A stretch of DNA of 64,000 nucleotides, taken from NCBI GenBank assembly GCA_963693315.1, contig OY856188.1, positions 145,416,945 to 145,480,944 of the forward strand. Reading direction: 5' to 3'. The translations under genes were made by a program, and so were the position numbers. The notes under the pieces were generated by a model that saw only the letters and a list, made by a program, of their open reading frames with translations, was not told the origin of the DNA and did no database searches. Below, piece after piece: positions 32,161-44,678 of this stretch. Every line of letters begins with the position of its first letter. Positions within the stretch are counted from its first letter, which is position 1. The stretch is from Diogma glabrata. Its lineage: Eukaryota > Arthropoda > Insecta > Diptera > Cylindrotomidae.

Positions 32161-34784
32161 GTCCGTTCGTCCATAATATACTTGTAAAAGACCGTCAAAT
32201 CAGCGACGTCTCTTCTATGTTGCAAGGAATCAAGATCGTTAGTAAGAGTTGAGTTGCCGATCAATTTAACAGCTCTCCGCTGTATAGAATCAAGACATTT
32301 CAAGCTACTTATGTAGGCTCCACCCCATATGTGAGAACAATACTCCATGCAGGGACGAATAAATGATTTATATATTAAAAGAAGCTGCTCGCTATTAAAA
32401 ACCTTACGACAACGACCCAAGAATCCTAATTTTTGAACAGCGTTCTTAGCTAGGTTAAAAATATGAGAATTCCATTTCATATTATTTTCAATCTCAACTC
32501 CAAGAAGTCTAACAGATTCTTTCTCTTCAAGATCATTTGAATCAAACTTTAATAAAAACGGATTAGGTGTTGATAATCTAGAAAAATGACAAACTTGAGT
32601 TTTACTTGTGTTGAATTCAACACTGTTAGCAACTCCCCAATCTAAGATGGTTTTTAAATCAATATTTAATGACTCTATCAAGTTTGATCTAGCGACATTA
32701 AGATTTGATGGTGCATACAAATTTGGCATTTCATGTGAAGCATGAAGTGTGCTATCATCAGCAAAACTATGGATGGGATTAATTGTTGAATCTAGCAAGT
32801 CATTAATATAGAGAAGAAAAAGAGTAGGTGACAAAGCGGAACCTTGAGGAACACCAGCATTAGTTGAAAAGATATTCGATGAAACACCATCAACATTGAC
32901 CCGAAATTTGCGCTCGGAAATAAAGCTTTGTAACCAAGAAATAAGTTGTTCATCTAAGCCGTAGCATCTTAATTTGCAAATAAGATTATTGTGCCATACT
33001 TTATCAAATGCTTTGGAAATATCAAGCGCAACGCCAAAAGTCTCACCATGGTTTTCAAGCGATTTGTTCCAGATATGCGTGACAAAAGAAAGTAAATCTC
33101 CCGTCGCTCTTCCTTTACGGAATCCGTATTGTCTTTCATTAAGTAATATTGAAGACTCTAAGAAGCTCATAATATTAAAATTAACATATTTTTCAAATAC
33201 TTTAGAAACAACCGACAAAATTGATATAGGTCTGTAGTTTCTTGGATCCGTTTTAGTACCTTTCTTTGGAACTGGTTGTACACTAGCCATTTTCCATATA
33301 TCAGGAAAAATCCCTTTCTTATATGACAAATAGAAAATTTTAGTTAGGATTGGTGCTAACTCCTTAGCAAAAGTTTTAAGGATAATTGGAGGAATGCTAT
33401 CAGGTCCAGATGCCTTATTAGTATTGATTTGCAAGAGCATTTTCCGAATGACATTTTTACGAAAAATTATCCGCCCCATTTTGTTAGAAACTCTAGGAAT
33501 TGGTATAGGCAGGAAATTGGGTTCTACTAATGTAGAATTTAACGAGAAACAGTTACCCAATAAATTAGCCTTTTCCTTTGGGTCAATAACAGGTATATCC
33601 CTATCAATAAGAGGAGGTATAGAAGACTTACAAAAATTTCCTTGAACAGCCTTGGCGGCCTTATAAAAATTTCGTGAACCAGTAGGGTGCTCAGCAAATT
33701 TATTAGCTTTTTTCCTAATAAATAGATGTTTCTCTGCATCTATTAATTTTCTACATGAATTTCTTTCTATTCGGTATAATCTAAGGTTTTCATCCGATTT
33801 GTTTTGAATAAACTTTTGAAAAGCCTTTTTTTTAATTTTTATTGCTTTTTTACATTTACTTGAAAACCATCGATCAACCTTCGGAACAATCAAACTATTT
33901 GGAACAAACCTACGCATACCCATTATTAAAATGTTTGAAAAATTAGAAGCAACAATGTTTGGATCTTGGCTGGAAAGACAATTGCGTTTCCAGGGAAACC
34001 ATTTAAAAAAATCTCTAAGTCCCTGCCAATTTGCAGCTTTATAATCCCAAACAAGACGAGGACTAGTTTTAAACTGTTCAGGTACTTGTATATTTAAATG
34101 TGTGGAGATCAAATTATGATCAGATCCACCCAAAGGCTCTGATACTTTAAATTGAACCAACGAAGGATCATTTATCAAAAACAAATCGAGCAAGTTACTG
34201 CTTTGGCCAAGAATGTCAGGAACTCTGGTAGGCTGATCTATTATCTGAGTGAAATTATGATAAAGAGCAAAAAGTTCAGCTTCTTTACCTAATTCATCAG
34301 TTTTAGAGCTATGTGTAAGCCATTCTTTATTATGAACATTGAAATCACCAAGAACTATAATTTTAGCGTTAGGATATATAGTCAACCTATCTATCTTTTC
34401 AGAAAGGTCATGAAATAAATTTATGTTCTCCGGTGAGTTTGGCGAGCGATACAATCCAAAGACAAACAGAGTTTGATTAGAGCAGGTAATCTTAAGGGAA
34501 ACCATATTATGAAATTTTGAATTCAATTCAAAATTATTTATTCTCACATATGGTACAGAATTTTTAATGAACGCACAAACACCATGCTTCAGGTAGAATG
34601 AAGATTCAAGCTCATAGTTAGGACAAACATATTTAGTTTTGTCTAACGATACAGCTCTCGCGCTGATAATCGTTTCCGTTAAAAAAAGAATATCAGGCTT
34701 AAGATTCTCAAGATAGAGGTGCACTGCATTTAGATTGACGTTCAATCCTCTTATATTAGCAAAATCGATAGACAAGTTCGCCAT
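32136..34784 (-). CDS. LINE-B ORF2: endonuclease and reverse transcriptase
   Basis: 882 codons without a stop. The N-terminal endonuclease has ANIRGLNVN (residues 8-16), LFLTETI near 34-40, YRSPNSP near 113, VLGDFNVHNKEW near 142 and SDHNLIS near 222. The RT has YRPISILSVVSKVFEKY near 515, GFRKGRATGDL near 550, ALDISKAFDKVWH near 580, GVPQGSALSPTLF near 640, and the catalytic FADD at about 674-677. A C-terminal region with SFIRPCMEYCSHIWGG follows. This is the Jockey/CR1-type plan; the exact clade was not assigned. The protein would nick target DNA and prime cDNA synthesis on it. One frameshift near 32150 removes the last ~75 residues, so the copy is probably dead but young. The ATG at 34784 is chosen because it precedes the endonuclease fold by only a few residues. 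Confidence 0.93.
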   Translation of the reverse strand: MANLSIDFANIRGLNVNLNAVHLYLENLKPDILFLTETIISARAVSLDKTKYVCPNYELESSFYLKHGVCAFIKNSVPYVRINNFELNSKFHNMVSLKITCSNQTLFVFGLYRSPNSPENINLFHDLSEKIDRLTIYPNAKIIVLGDFNVHNKEWLTHSSKTDELGKEAELFALYHNFTQIIDQPTRVPDILGQSSNLLDLFLINDPSLVQFKVSEPLGGSDHNLISTHLNIQVPEQFKTSPRLVWDYKAANWQGLRDFFKWFPWKRNCLSSQDPNIVASNFSNILIMGMRRFVPNSLIVPKVDRWFSSKCKKAIKIKKKAFQKFIQNKSDENLRLYRIERNSCRKLIDAEKHLFIRKKANKFAEHPTGSRNFYKAAKAVQGNFCKSSIPPLIDRDIPVIDPKEKANLLGNCFSLNSTLVEPNFLPIPIPRVSNKMGRIIFRKNVIRKMLLQINTNKASGPDSIPPIILKTFAKELAPILTKIFYLSYKKGIFPDIWKMASVQPVPKKGTKTDPRNYRPISILSVVSKVFEKYVNFNIMSFLESSILLNERQYGFRKGRATGDLLSFVTHIWNKSLENHGETFGVALDISKAFDKVWHNNLICKLRCYGLDEQLISWLQSFISERKFRVNVDGVSSNIFSTNAGVPQGSALSPTLFLLYINDLLDSTINPIHSFADDSTLHASHEMPNLYAPSNLNVARSNLIESLNIDLKTILDWGVANSVEFNTSKTQVCHFSRLSTPNPFLLKFDSNDLEEKESVRLLGVEIENNMKWNSHIFNLAKNAVQKLGFLGRCRKVFNSEQLLLIYKSFIRPCMEYCSHIWGGAYISSLKCLDSIQRRAVKLIGNSTLTNDLDSLQHRRDVADLTVFYKYIMDERTSAEIDFA

Positions 34785-35040
34785 TTTAAATTATAGTTAA
34801 ATCTCAAAATAAATCTAAAAAACAATCCTCAAAATAAATTCCAACAAACAACCAAATAAAAGATCAAAATTGATATCTAAATTGACAACTTTAACAGCTG
34901 GATAACTTGATCCTAAGTCTAAGTTTAACTGTCAAAATTGTCAATCCAGATAAAGGATAATTAGTTAATGGTTCAAAGACATCAACAATGGTGCAACAAA
35001 TCAACAACAAACAACAATAAACAATTGTTGTATCTTACCG

Positions 35041-36433
35041 TCTACGAATATTTCGAATTGTTTATTATATTATGTTTACAATAAACAAACAATTCAAATT
35101 CAACAGATTATGTACAATAATTATATACTAAATTGTTAATATATGAATACGATTAAATAAGATATTAAAAAGCTTATCTGATTTTTATTTAGATTCCAGT
35201 TTTACTTCTCATTGATATTTTCCAAGTTTTCTTAAATTTTTCCTTTAAATTACTTATCCAAATGTATGTAATGTTTTTTTTTCAACAAAAATTAATATTC
35301 CGTAGAAATATAGTTAGATTTAATGGATTTTTAATAAATAAATGACACCAAACGTTTTTTCTTTCCAAAATCCAAAAAACTTACCTAAAAACAAAAAAAA
35401 AGAAAAAGTAATTATATTAATTATAAATAAAGGTAATTTTTTATAAAGTTTTAAAGAAAAAAGAAAATTAAATAAAAGTAAAATAGTTAAATAGAAAAAT
35501 TGAATGAAAAATTTAATTGAAATTTATTTGTACAAAAAATGACGTCTTGATTCAACGATTGCTTTAATTGATATGATATGGTCTATAATCTACTATTACA
35601 TCCTGGTTATTATAGCTGTAAAATAAAAGCCCGCTGTTATATAATAATCATGATATTAGAACATACAAATGAAATATCGTATGAATTTTATAGTGATAAT
35701 CATGGCATGTTATAAACCTTTTTTTCTATTTTGCGTCTAAAATAAAGTCATTTCGATACCCAAATGCGTATCGAAATGGCCTTCATTACGATACGCAAAG
35801 TTTTGTTTTTCAAGGTTGGTCACATTGGTCATACAAACGTCAGTGAAAATTAAAACGAATAATTATATAAATAAAATTAATAAGAATATCTAAATTAGTG
35901 TTAAATATTTTAATTAATTAAAATAATTAGCAATAATAACAAAATTTCAAATTGACTATTTTTTAATAAAATACACATTTTTTAAAATTTTAAGACAAAA
36001 AATGCAAAATAGAAAAAATAGTATAAAAAAGTCCAAGCGGCACGTATATCCGCTAGAAATAGGTAGATTTCGAGATCAGACAGTTTTGTGTGCCAGTAGA
36101 ATCTGATGTATCAGATTAGTTTAAACAAAACAAACTAATTTAAAACAGATATCGAACAAATTTTAAAAAGAAAATTAGCTACCTACAAGCAAAATTATAT
36201 CTATCCAATTTTGCAACAAACAAATATCAAATCTACCACAGAACATGTGTGTGACAATTTATGACACAAACCTATTCTATATCATATGTCGTGCAATTAC
36301 TGCAAAATATCAAAATAGTTTATTTCTAAGAAAAAAAAATTTATTTTTTCTATTCAAATCTTTTATTTTTTTGACTGTTATAAGGTTGACATTGACTGTT
36401 ATAAGGTTTTTGGAAATTGTAGTTGGGGATTGT
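35041..36433. other. Unassigned DNA with short inverted repeats
   Basis: 35748-35782 has ATTTCGATACCCAAATGCGT and ATCGAAAT, a short inverted repeat. 36062-36238 is bounded by AGGTAGATTT and AAATCTACC, like the short palindromes at 48578-48606 and 50407-50438. No gene was recognised. Confidence 0.4.
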
Positions 36434-36440
36434 TGCAAAT

Positions 36441-37712
<1,272 letters not shown>

Positions 37713-37859
37713 AATTTTGATCATAAATATATAATCAATTTATATTTAATATCTCTTCGACTTTTAATATTATTCAAATATTTTAATAACTGAAGTGTTT
37801 ATAGTCGAAAATGTTGTTTTTTTAAAAATTATTTAAAACAAGTTTTATTTATTTCTATA

Positions 37860-37902
37860 AATCCTATATTTCGACTGCTAATTACAGTCATCTTCAGGGA
37901 TT
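37860..37902 (-). ncRNA. Hammerhead ribozyme-like motif, PLE-A copy 1
   Basis: Minus strand: AATCC, CTGAAGA, TGACTG-taattag-CAGTC, GAAA, TATA, GGATT. Stem I is AATCC/GGATT, the core CUGANGA and GAAA are intact, stem II is 5 bp. Between GAAA and stem I only UAUA remains. A15.1-U-A-U16.1 (AUAU) is self-complementary, so stem III could form between two molecules, with AUA as the cleavage triplet. Hammerheads have been described in Penelope pseudo-LTRs; activity here is untested. Confidence 0.75.
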
Positions 37903-38222
37903 CTATAAACATACAACAACATTTTAAAATTTTTAAACAAAAAAATTTTTTTGAAAATAACTTACAAAAAACAAATAAAAGTTATAAAAATAACTTCAAA
38001 AAACCATCAAAAATGAATACAAAAATGAACTTGAAGCAAAAATTTAAAATATTAACAAATTATATAAACCAAATAGTTTTTTTCCCTATTATCTCAAAAA
38101 ATGTTTATGTTAATAAAACTTTCTGAAAACAAAACATTTATATAAACTAAAAATGACAGAACAAATTTGTGTACAAAAATCAAAGGAATAGTTGATAAAA
38201 TTTTTTTACAATTTTGACAAGG

Positions 38223-40822
38223 TTAAGATAAATTTTTACAAAAATGTTTTTTCAAAATAGGAAAATAAATATCACTAATCTTCCTCAAATCCGTTTTGAT
38301 ATTAATGCTATTATCATGTTTTAAAATTTCTGTTGACTCCAAAAATTCTCTTTTAAATTTATTTTGTTCAGTTAGTAAAACTTCAACAGATTCAAAATTA
38401 AAATGTTCAACATCACCTTCCTTAAATTTTGCTAAGCCATGAGAAACTAAAGAAGTTTGCCCATGCTTGTCCGTTAAATTTCTTTCAGTAAATTTTAATT
38501 GTTTAAAATTAAATGATTTGTTTTTGATTTGCTTTTTAATATTAGGATTTTGCGAATTATCAATTATTATGTTGTGGTAGTCATTCATATGTTGTTTTGT
38601 CCTAAAAAATAATTTCTTGCTGGTTTGACCAATATAACATTTATTGCATGGAGGATTACACTTAATTTTATAAACAACACACGATTTATCCCATATATTT
38701 AATGAATCTTTAGTCTGTGTGAAAACTTTTTTTAACCTATTTATTGGTTCCAAAGCAATGTTGATATTGTAATTTTTAGCAATAGATTTAATTTTTTCGG
38801 ATAATTTGGGAACATATTTCAATCCATTAAAAAATTTTGTTGTTGTAATTGGTAAATTTTCGGATCAATTTTGTGTAGTTAAAATTTCTTTTTCATTTAA
38901 GGCAATCATAATTGCATTATTAATAACACCATAGGGATAATTGTTATTTTCCAATATATTTGCAACAGTTCTTATATTTTTAGGATGATGTTGTTTATCA
39001 CTTAGTTTTAAAACTCTTCTGAAAAAATTAACAGCAACATTTTTCTTCATTGAAAACGGATGATTTGATTTGAAATTTAAAATCCTTTCAGTTGATGAAG
39101 GTTTACAATACCAATTACTGATAATTTTTTCATTAACTCTAGTTAAAAGCAGGTCTAAGAATGGTAACGTATTATTATTTTCAAGCTCTATTGTAAACTG
39201 TAATCTTGGATGAAAACTATTTGTAATAAAGTGTGTTCAATTAGTTCTATTGGAATATCTGTAATTATGTCATCTACATATTTATAAACAAAAGTTGGAG
39301 TATACATAAAATTTGTAGTTTCAAATAATTCTTCTAGAACAATATCAGCAAGTATTGGAGACAAAGGATTACCCATAGCCAAACCAAATGTTTGTTTATA
39401 AATTTTATCATCATACTGGAAATAGTTATTATCTTCAACACAAAATTTAATTATATTTATGAAATCCATCATCAAGATTTGAGTATGTTCTTCAATCAAA
39501 TGCCATTTCTTTTTAATAATATCACAAACCAAAATAACAGGAACATTGGTAAAAAGTGATTTTACATCGAAAGATATTAATTGTCTATCACTTGGTAAAA
39601 TTATATTATCAATTTTCTGTTTAAAATCAAATGAATTTTTAATATTAAACTTACTAAATTTTGTCAAATTATTAAGAATTTTAGTAACATATTTAGCAAC
39701 AAAATAGCAAGGTGAATTAATATTAGAAACAACCGGTCTCAATGGAATACCTTCTTTATGAATTTTGACTAAACCATATATTTTTGGAGATGTAGCAACA
39801 TCATTAATTAATTTAAGTTTAGTTGTGTTGTCAATTATACCTTTCATAAATAAATCTTTTACAATTTTTGTGTTTTTGTTAATTAAATTTTTTGTTGGAT
39901 CATCATTAATAATAACATAAGTATTTTCATCTTGAAGCAAATTTTTCATTTTTTCTATATAATCATGTTTGTACATAACTACTGTACCATTACCTTTATC
40001 TGCATCAAGTATGTATAAATTAGAATTATCTCTAATAAATTTAAAAGTATTTTGATAAGCTTTAATAATTTGTTTAGTTGATTTAGGAACCAATATTTGT
40101 TTATTATAAAAACTATTAATTGTAAAATTAATTTCACCTCTTAATTTTTGTTTATCTTCATCAGATAAATTATTATTATTAATACAGTTTTCAACATCTG
40201 CTAAAATCTGTTGTAATGGAATTTTTTTGTTGTCATTGAATTGTAAGGCAAATTTAGAACCAAAACCTAAAATCATAGTTACTTCCTTAGGTAAAACTAA
40301 GTCAGTTAGATTTGTTACTAAGATTTGATTATCATTGATCCTAGATGATCCTGAATTTATGTGTAAAAGATAATCCAATTTATTTGTTAACATTTCTTTG
40401 AATTTTTTGACAGTAAAAATATGTTTATTTAATAAATTGAGCTTGAAAAATTCAAAAGTTTCAGGAGATAAAACTTCTTGAATTTTATCCATACAATGTG
40501 ATATTTCTGTTTGTTTCATTTTTAATTGATAAATACATATATCAATTTCACAATTCAATAATTTTTTGGTTAATAATTTTTTCATGTTTTGAATTTGCTT
40601 ATCAACTTTTACAAATTTATATTGTAAGGAATCAAAAATTTTCATTTTATTTAAAATGAAATTAGGATAAACTACTAAACGTCTGCACTTAATTAGGAAA
40701 ATTTTTCTTACTGAATTTTTGGAAATGAAAATAGCTTTTCTCTGTATTTGATTCATAAATCTGATAGTTTTGATGCCATAAGTTGTAGTAATATTTTGAA
40801 AAAATGTTGTGTTGTTGTCCAT
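38223..40822 (-). pseudogene. PLE-A copy 1 RT + GIY-YIG protein, two breaks
   Basis: The 544-codon first part (40822-39188) has DADKGNGTVV near residue 273, YGLVKIHKEGIPLRPVVSN (RT2), LISFDVKSLFTNVPV (RT3, catalytic Asp), GLAMGNPLSPILADI (RT4) and YKYVDDI near 515-521 (RT5). Near 39220 it lacks 4 bp that copy 3 has (ACAAATAG against ACAAATTAATAG), which shifts the frame. The next part holds the thumb-like region. A TGA near 38862 replaces the TGT of copy 3. The last 199 codons (38822-38223) carry the GIY-YIG domain: VVYKIKCNPPCNKCYIGQTS with a Cys cluster, then RTKQHMND and KREFLESTEIL. Penelope proteins use the RT for cDNA synthesis and the GIY-YIG nuclease for target nicking. Confidence 0.9.
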
Positions 40823-40866
40823 ATTTGTATATTAAATACCGTGTTGTAATCTTCCACGTAGTTATA

Positions 40867-41212
40867 TATGCAAATTTTGATCATAAATATATAATCAATT
40901 TATATTTAATATCTCTTCGACTTTTAATATTATTCAAATATTTTAATAACTGAAGTGTTTATAGTCGAAAATGTTGTTTTTTTAAAAATTATTTAAAACA
41001 AGTTTTATTTATTTCTATAAATCCTATATTTCGACTGCTAATTACAGTCATCTTCAGGGATTCTATAAACATACAACAACATTTTAAAATTTTTAAACAA
41101 AAAAATTTTTTTGAAAATAACTTACAAAAAACAAATAAAAGTTATAAAAATAACTTCAAAAAACCATCAAAAATGAATACAAAAATGAACTTGAAGCAAA
41201 AATTTAAAATAT
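40867..41212 (-). mobile_element. PLE-A copy 2, 3' part (left of the Gypsy insertion)
   Basis: A direct repeat of 37710-38055: both start TGCAAATTTTGATCATAAAT and run through the hammerhead-like motif to AATTTAAAATAT. The repeat is cut at 41212 by the Gypsy LTR and continues at 45287 with ATATTAACAAATTATATAAA. It serves as the upstream pseudo-LTR of copy 1. Confidence 0.9.
41020..41062 (-). ncRNA. Hammerhead ribozyme-like motif, PLE-A copy 2
   Basis: Identical in sequence to the motif at 37860-37902: intact CTGAAGA and GAAA, 5-bp stem I and stem II, AUAU stem III. Its position in the upstream direct repeat puts one motif before and one after the copy 1 ORF. Confidence 0.75.
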
Positions 41213-41821
41213 TGTAACGACTCTTCGTTGGTTCTTTTAGATTATTGAACAAACACGACAGTAAAAGACAGATCTTTAGCTAACAGAATTCTCAAACTTT
41301 ATTTGTCATCAAATTACAGCTGCTTCCGTTCTTCCTTACAATAAATTCCAGGGTCTCCAATTTATGTACAATAAACTTCACCGCTTTTCCACAATTTGAA
41401 TCAATAATATTCGGAATCGTAAAATCTGTATTTACTATTCCACTAAGTTCAGATTCTTTCACTATTAGTACCCAGGCTCAAGTACCACCGATTATTCCTT
41501 AAACTTGCGAATATTTATCAACACTTTTAATTTCAAAAGTAAAACTGACTCTCTGATATTTTGTTCGCTTCTTTTATATTCAAAAACAAATAAGCAGAAT
41601 ATTCTGGTACTCACTGTAGTTGTTTCTGGAAAAAATAGGCCACTCCTCCTTTTAATTTCATTAATGTAAACAAATTTAATTTACATTAATTTATGCAACT
41701 TGTATTAGTTAAAGGGGAGTTAACTTTTACTTCATCTTTGAATGTAGAAAACATTTAGGCGGAACGTATTGGTTTTTTATGATTAAATGAAATTAACCCA
41801 TTCTGGACGAAGTTTATTACA
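41213..41821 (-). repeat. 3' LTR of the Gypsy element
   Basis: 609 bp, TGTAACGACTCTTCGTTGGT to GACGAAGTTTATTACA on the plus strand. It is the 3' LTR because the ORF runs on the minus strand. Compared with the other LTR it has one extra T near 41290 and two substitutions seen by eye. Confidence 0.95.
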
Positions 41822-41834
41822 CTGCCCTCCATTT
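41822..41834 (-). other. Polypurine tract of the Gypsy element
   Basis: On the minus strand AAATGGAGGGCAG directly precedes the 3' LTR, in the position where plus-strand DNA synthesis is primed. It overlaps the last bases of the ORF. Confidence 0.65.
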
Positions 41835-44649
41835 AGTTTTGTTCGTCCCGAACAATATCAGATATCGCATTGGTGCTGTTACCTTGGTACGGTGCCAACC
41901 TTTGCAGATGTATCACTTTCATCTTGGTACGGTGTCCCTTTTGGATGCGGTAGATAACATCATTAATTCGTTTGATTATTTTATATGGACCTTCCCAATC
42001 TGGCTGCAGCTTGGGTGATCTTCCCTTAGTTCTCTTGGGGTTGTATAGCCACAACAGTTCTCCTTCTTGAAAACCGCCACTATTTGCATTTATGTCGTAC
42101 CTGGTTTTCATTTTGTCACTGGCAATCTTAATGTGGTCTCGAACCTGCTGATGGATTTTATTCATCTTCTCCCTTAGTTGTCCCACATAATCTGTTTTCG
42201 TGGATACCAGACCTCCAGGGATGCCAAACTCGATGTCACTAGGAAGATGTAGTTCTCTTCCGAACATGATATTCGCTGGCGTTTCACTTGTCGTATCGTG
42301 CACTGCGCTACGATAGGCCATTAAGAATAACGGAAGATCCTTGTCCCAATTTCTTTGGTTGGCTTCTACTACCTTTGACAAATGTTCTTCCATGGTTCGG
42401 TTGAATCGTTCTACCATGCCATCTGACTGCGGGTTCATAGGTGTAGTTCGTGTTTTTCTAATGCCGAGTGTTCTGCACAGCTCTTCCATCAGTTGAGATT
42501 CGAAATTCCTTCCCTGGTCGGTATGCAACTCGAGCGGTGTTCCATATCTGCAAACCCATTCATTGACTAATGTTTCCGTGACCGTAACTGCTTCCTGGTT
42601 CGGTATTGCATAGGCTTCCGGCCATTTTGTAAAGTAATCAATGACCACCATGATGTATTTGTTACCTTTTGTCGTTTCCGGAAATGGCCCCGCGATGTCT
42701 ATAGCAATTCTCTCCATTGGGGCACCCACATTGTACTGTTGCATCTCTCCTCGAGTTCTAGTTTTTGGTCCTTTGCTCGCTGCACAAGTATCGCATCGCC
42801 GACACCATTGCTCCACGTCTGTTCGATACCTTACCCAATAAAACCTCTCCCTTACTTTGGCTAGGGTTTTATTGACTCCCAGGTGTCCTCCAGAAATACT
42901 TCCATGCAGCTTTCCCAGTACCTCTTCCACTCGACTTGATGGCAACACCAGTTGTTCTAACACTTTCTTTCCATCAGCGGACTCCCATTTTCTTTTAAGT
43001 ATCCCGTTGTCCATAAATAGTGAGTCCCATTGCGCCCAGTAGCATTTCACCTCCGTACTTAAAGGTGCTACCTCTTTCCACTCCAGTCGCCTCCCCTCGG
43101 TTTTCCATTTCAAAATTGGTACCATAGCTGGATCCTTTTGCTGCTCTCTTTTAAATGCCTCGGTACACCAGTCGTCAGGAGTTTGGAACTTAACTTGATT
43201 CACTTTCATTGCCTCCTTTCCCTCAGTCCTGCTATATGACTTGCGCTCCTCAACACAGGGTCTTCTTGAAAGATCTTCAGCATTACAATGTATCCTTCTC
43301 CTCCGGTGTTCGCTTCGGCAATCTCCTTCCTTTTTGACATCCACTTGCTTGTTTGAAAGGTTCATCAACCGGCCTGGAACTATTCCTTCTTTTGCTGCTA
43401 TTAGTGTTTTGCATTCCCGTCTAATGTGCCCTAACTGTCCACAACTCCAGCATCTCACTCTGCTAGATCTTCTTCGTTGATTTCGTTCAGGTTTATCTTC
43501 CAAGCTTTTGACACGCATGATCACTTCCTCAAGCGCTGCTCTTAGTGGCTCTTCAGAAACTTCCATCTGACGTACTTTATCTGAGCCATACGCTCTTTTT
43601 CCAGCTTCCATTTGCAGGGCCAATGCTAAGACTTCTGCAGGTAGCTTCTTTCCGCTTAAATAAAGCTGGTTTCTCATTTGCACATCTCGAAGAGCATTGA
43701 CGAATGTATCAGCTGCCAGTTCGTCTCGGTGTTCAGCGTTATAATTCGGATATGATAGATTAACCAGTCTCACAATGTCAGCCTCTAATTCTTGCAAGGT
43801 TTCGCTGACTCCTTGTTTTCGTGTCTTGAGCTGCATGCGATGGAGAGCTTGCATATGACTTTCCCCGTATCTTACTTCTAAGGCCTCCATAATCTTGCTG
43901 TAATCACGTTCTGTCGCAGATAGTGTCTGCAAAATTTCAGCAGCAGGTCCCTTCAATGCCAATATAAGCGCATTTGCTTTTTGCTGGTGATCAACCCCAG
44001 TTGTTGCTATCTCAAATTGCATCTTAAATATCTGGTACGATGTAGATCCATCAAATGCGGGTGTTTTCACTCTAGCTGGGGCTGAAGTAGTTGATGGATT
44101 GATCATGTTACCTGACTTCCCTTGTGCTATTTCTTGGCGTAATTCACTCAAAAGTTTGCGTAATTTCTCTTGTTCTTCAGTAACTGTCCGCAGCTCCCTT
44201 TCCATGTTGTTGATTTTGACCTCCGCACTGGATATACGTGACTCGATTACTTCACGTAGACTTTCTTGCTTTGCCATCATATCAGCAAATTGTTGTTGTT
44301 GAATGTTGCCTTGTTTGGCCGCCAATTTCTCTTGTTTGGCCATCATATCAGCAAGTTGTTGTTGTTGGTTGTTTCCTTGTTTGGCCATCATATCAGCAAA
44401 TTGTTGTTGCTGCTGTGCCATCATTTCTTTCATCAACACCATCATCGGATCAATTGCTGGGGCATTCTGGACTGGAGCTTCCTCCGACTCTACTTCTATG
44501 ACCTCTGTGTTTTGGCCTGCTTCTTCTAAAACTTTACGCAGCCGGAATGCAAGTTCTGCCTTCGTTCCATGGATTGGAGCATTCCTTTTCTTCAACTCAT
44601 CCTTCAGCTGGGTCTGGCTGAGATCACTAATATTTACCGTCTTGACCAT
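41833..44649 (-). CDS. Gypsy Gag joined in frame to integrase
   Basis: The open frame extends to an ATG in the LTR at 44718, but the likely start is the ATG at 44649, just after the primer site (MVKTVNISDLSQ). Order: a SAP-like fold (LKDELKKRNAPIHGTKAEL), Gln-rich coiled coil with repeats of QFADMMAKQ, Gag capsid region (TPAFDGSTSYQIFKMQFE), zinc knuckle CWSCGQLGHIRREC, then abruptly HCNAEDLSRRPC, the end of RNase H. The integrase follows with its HHCC finger (HLGVNKTL...CRRCDTC) and the DDE core: Asp in IAIDIAGP, Asp in HTDQGRNF, and Glu in MVERFN 36 residues after that Asp. Protease, RT and RNase H core are missing, yet the join keeps the frame open for over 900 codons. Either a precise deletion kept the frame by chance or the joined product is maintained. 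Confidence 0.92.
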   Translation of the reverse strand: MVKTVNISDLSQTQLKDELKKRNAPIHGTKAELAFRLRKVLEEAGQNTEVIEVESEEAPVQNAPAIDPMMVLMKEMMAQQQQQFADMMAKQGNNQQQQLADMMAKQEKLAAKQGNIQQQQFADMMAKQESLREVIESRISSAEVKINNMERELRTVTEEQEKLRKLLSELRQEIAQGKSGNMINPSTTSAPARVKTPAFDGSTSYQIFKMQFEIATTGVDHQQKANALILALKGPAAEILQTLSATERDYSKIMEALEVRYGESHMQALHRMQLKTRKQGVSETLQELEADIVRLVNLSYPNYNAEHRDELAADTFVNALRDVQMRNQLYLSGKKLPAEVLALALQMEAGKRAYGSDKVRQMEVSEEPLRAALEEVIMRVKSLEDKPERNQRRRSSRVRCWSCGQLGHIRRECKTLIAAKEGIVPGRLMNLSNKQVDVKKEGDCRSEHRRRRIHCNAEDLSRRPCVEERKSYSRTEGKEAMKVNQVKFQTPDDWCTEAFKREQQKDPAMVPILKWKTEGRRLEWKEVAPLSTEVKCYWAQWDSLFMDNGILKRKWESADGKKVLEQLVLPSSRVEEVLGKLHGSISGGHLGVNKTLAKVRERFYWVRYRTDVEQWCRRCDTCAASKGPKTRTRGEMQQYNVGAPMERIAIDIAGPFPETTKGNKYIMVVIDYFTKWPEAYAIPNQEAVTVTETLVNEWVCRYGTPLELHTDQGRNFESQLMEELCRTLGIRKTRTTPMNPQSDGMVERFNRTMEEHLSKVVEANQRNWDKDLPLFLMAYRSAVHDTTSETPANIMFGRELHLPSDIEFGIPGGLVSTKTDYVGQLREKMNKIHQQVRDHIKIASDKMKTRYDINANSGGFQEGELLWLYNPKRTKGRSPKLQPDWEGPYKIIKRINDVIYRIQKGHRTKMKVIHLQRLAPYQGNSTNAISDIVRDEQN

Positions 44650-44658
44650 TGTTTCAAT

Positions 44659-44677
44659 AATCCCACTTCTGACACCA
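44659..44677 (-). other. Gypsy primer binding site, tRNA-Leu type
   Basis: One base after the 5' LTR, the minus strand reads TGGTGTCAGAAGTGGGATT, complementary to the 3' end of a tRNA-Leu (TGGTGTCAG.AGTGGGATT pattern) including the CCA. The tRNA assignment is from memory of tRNA-Leu ends. Confidence 0.75.
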
Positions 44678-44678
44678 C

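Larger units (their letters stand above)
31801..35040 (-). mobile_element. LINE-B non-LTR retrotransposon
   Basis: On the minus strand: possible 5' UTR (about 35040-34785), ORF2 (34784-32136, continuing in another frame to 31925), a 3' UTR of about 100 bp, and a poly(A) tail seen as the T run 31801-31823. The 5' boundary is uncertain and no target duplication was found. No gag-like ORF1 is present upstream. It differs clearly from LINE-A in sequence but shares the same domain plan. It is the most intact LINE in the window. Confidence 0.85.
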
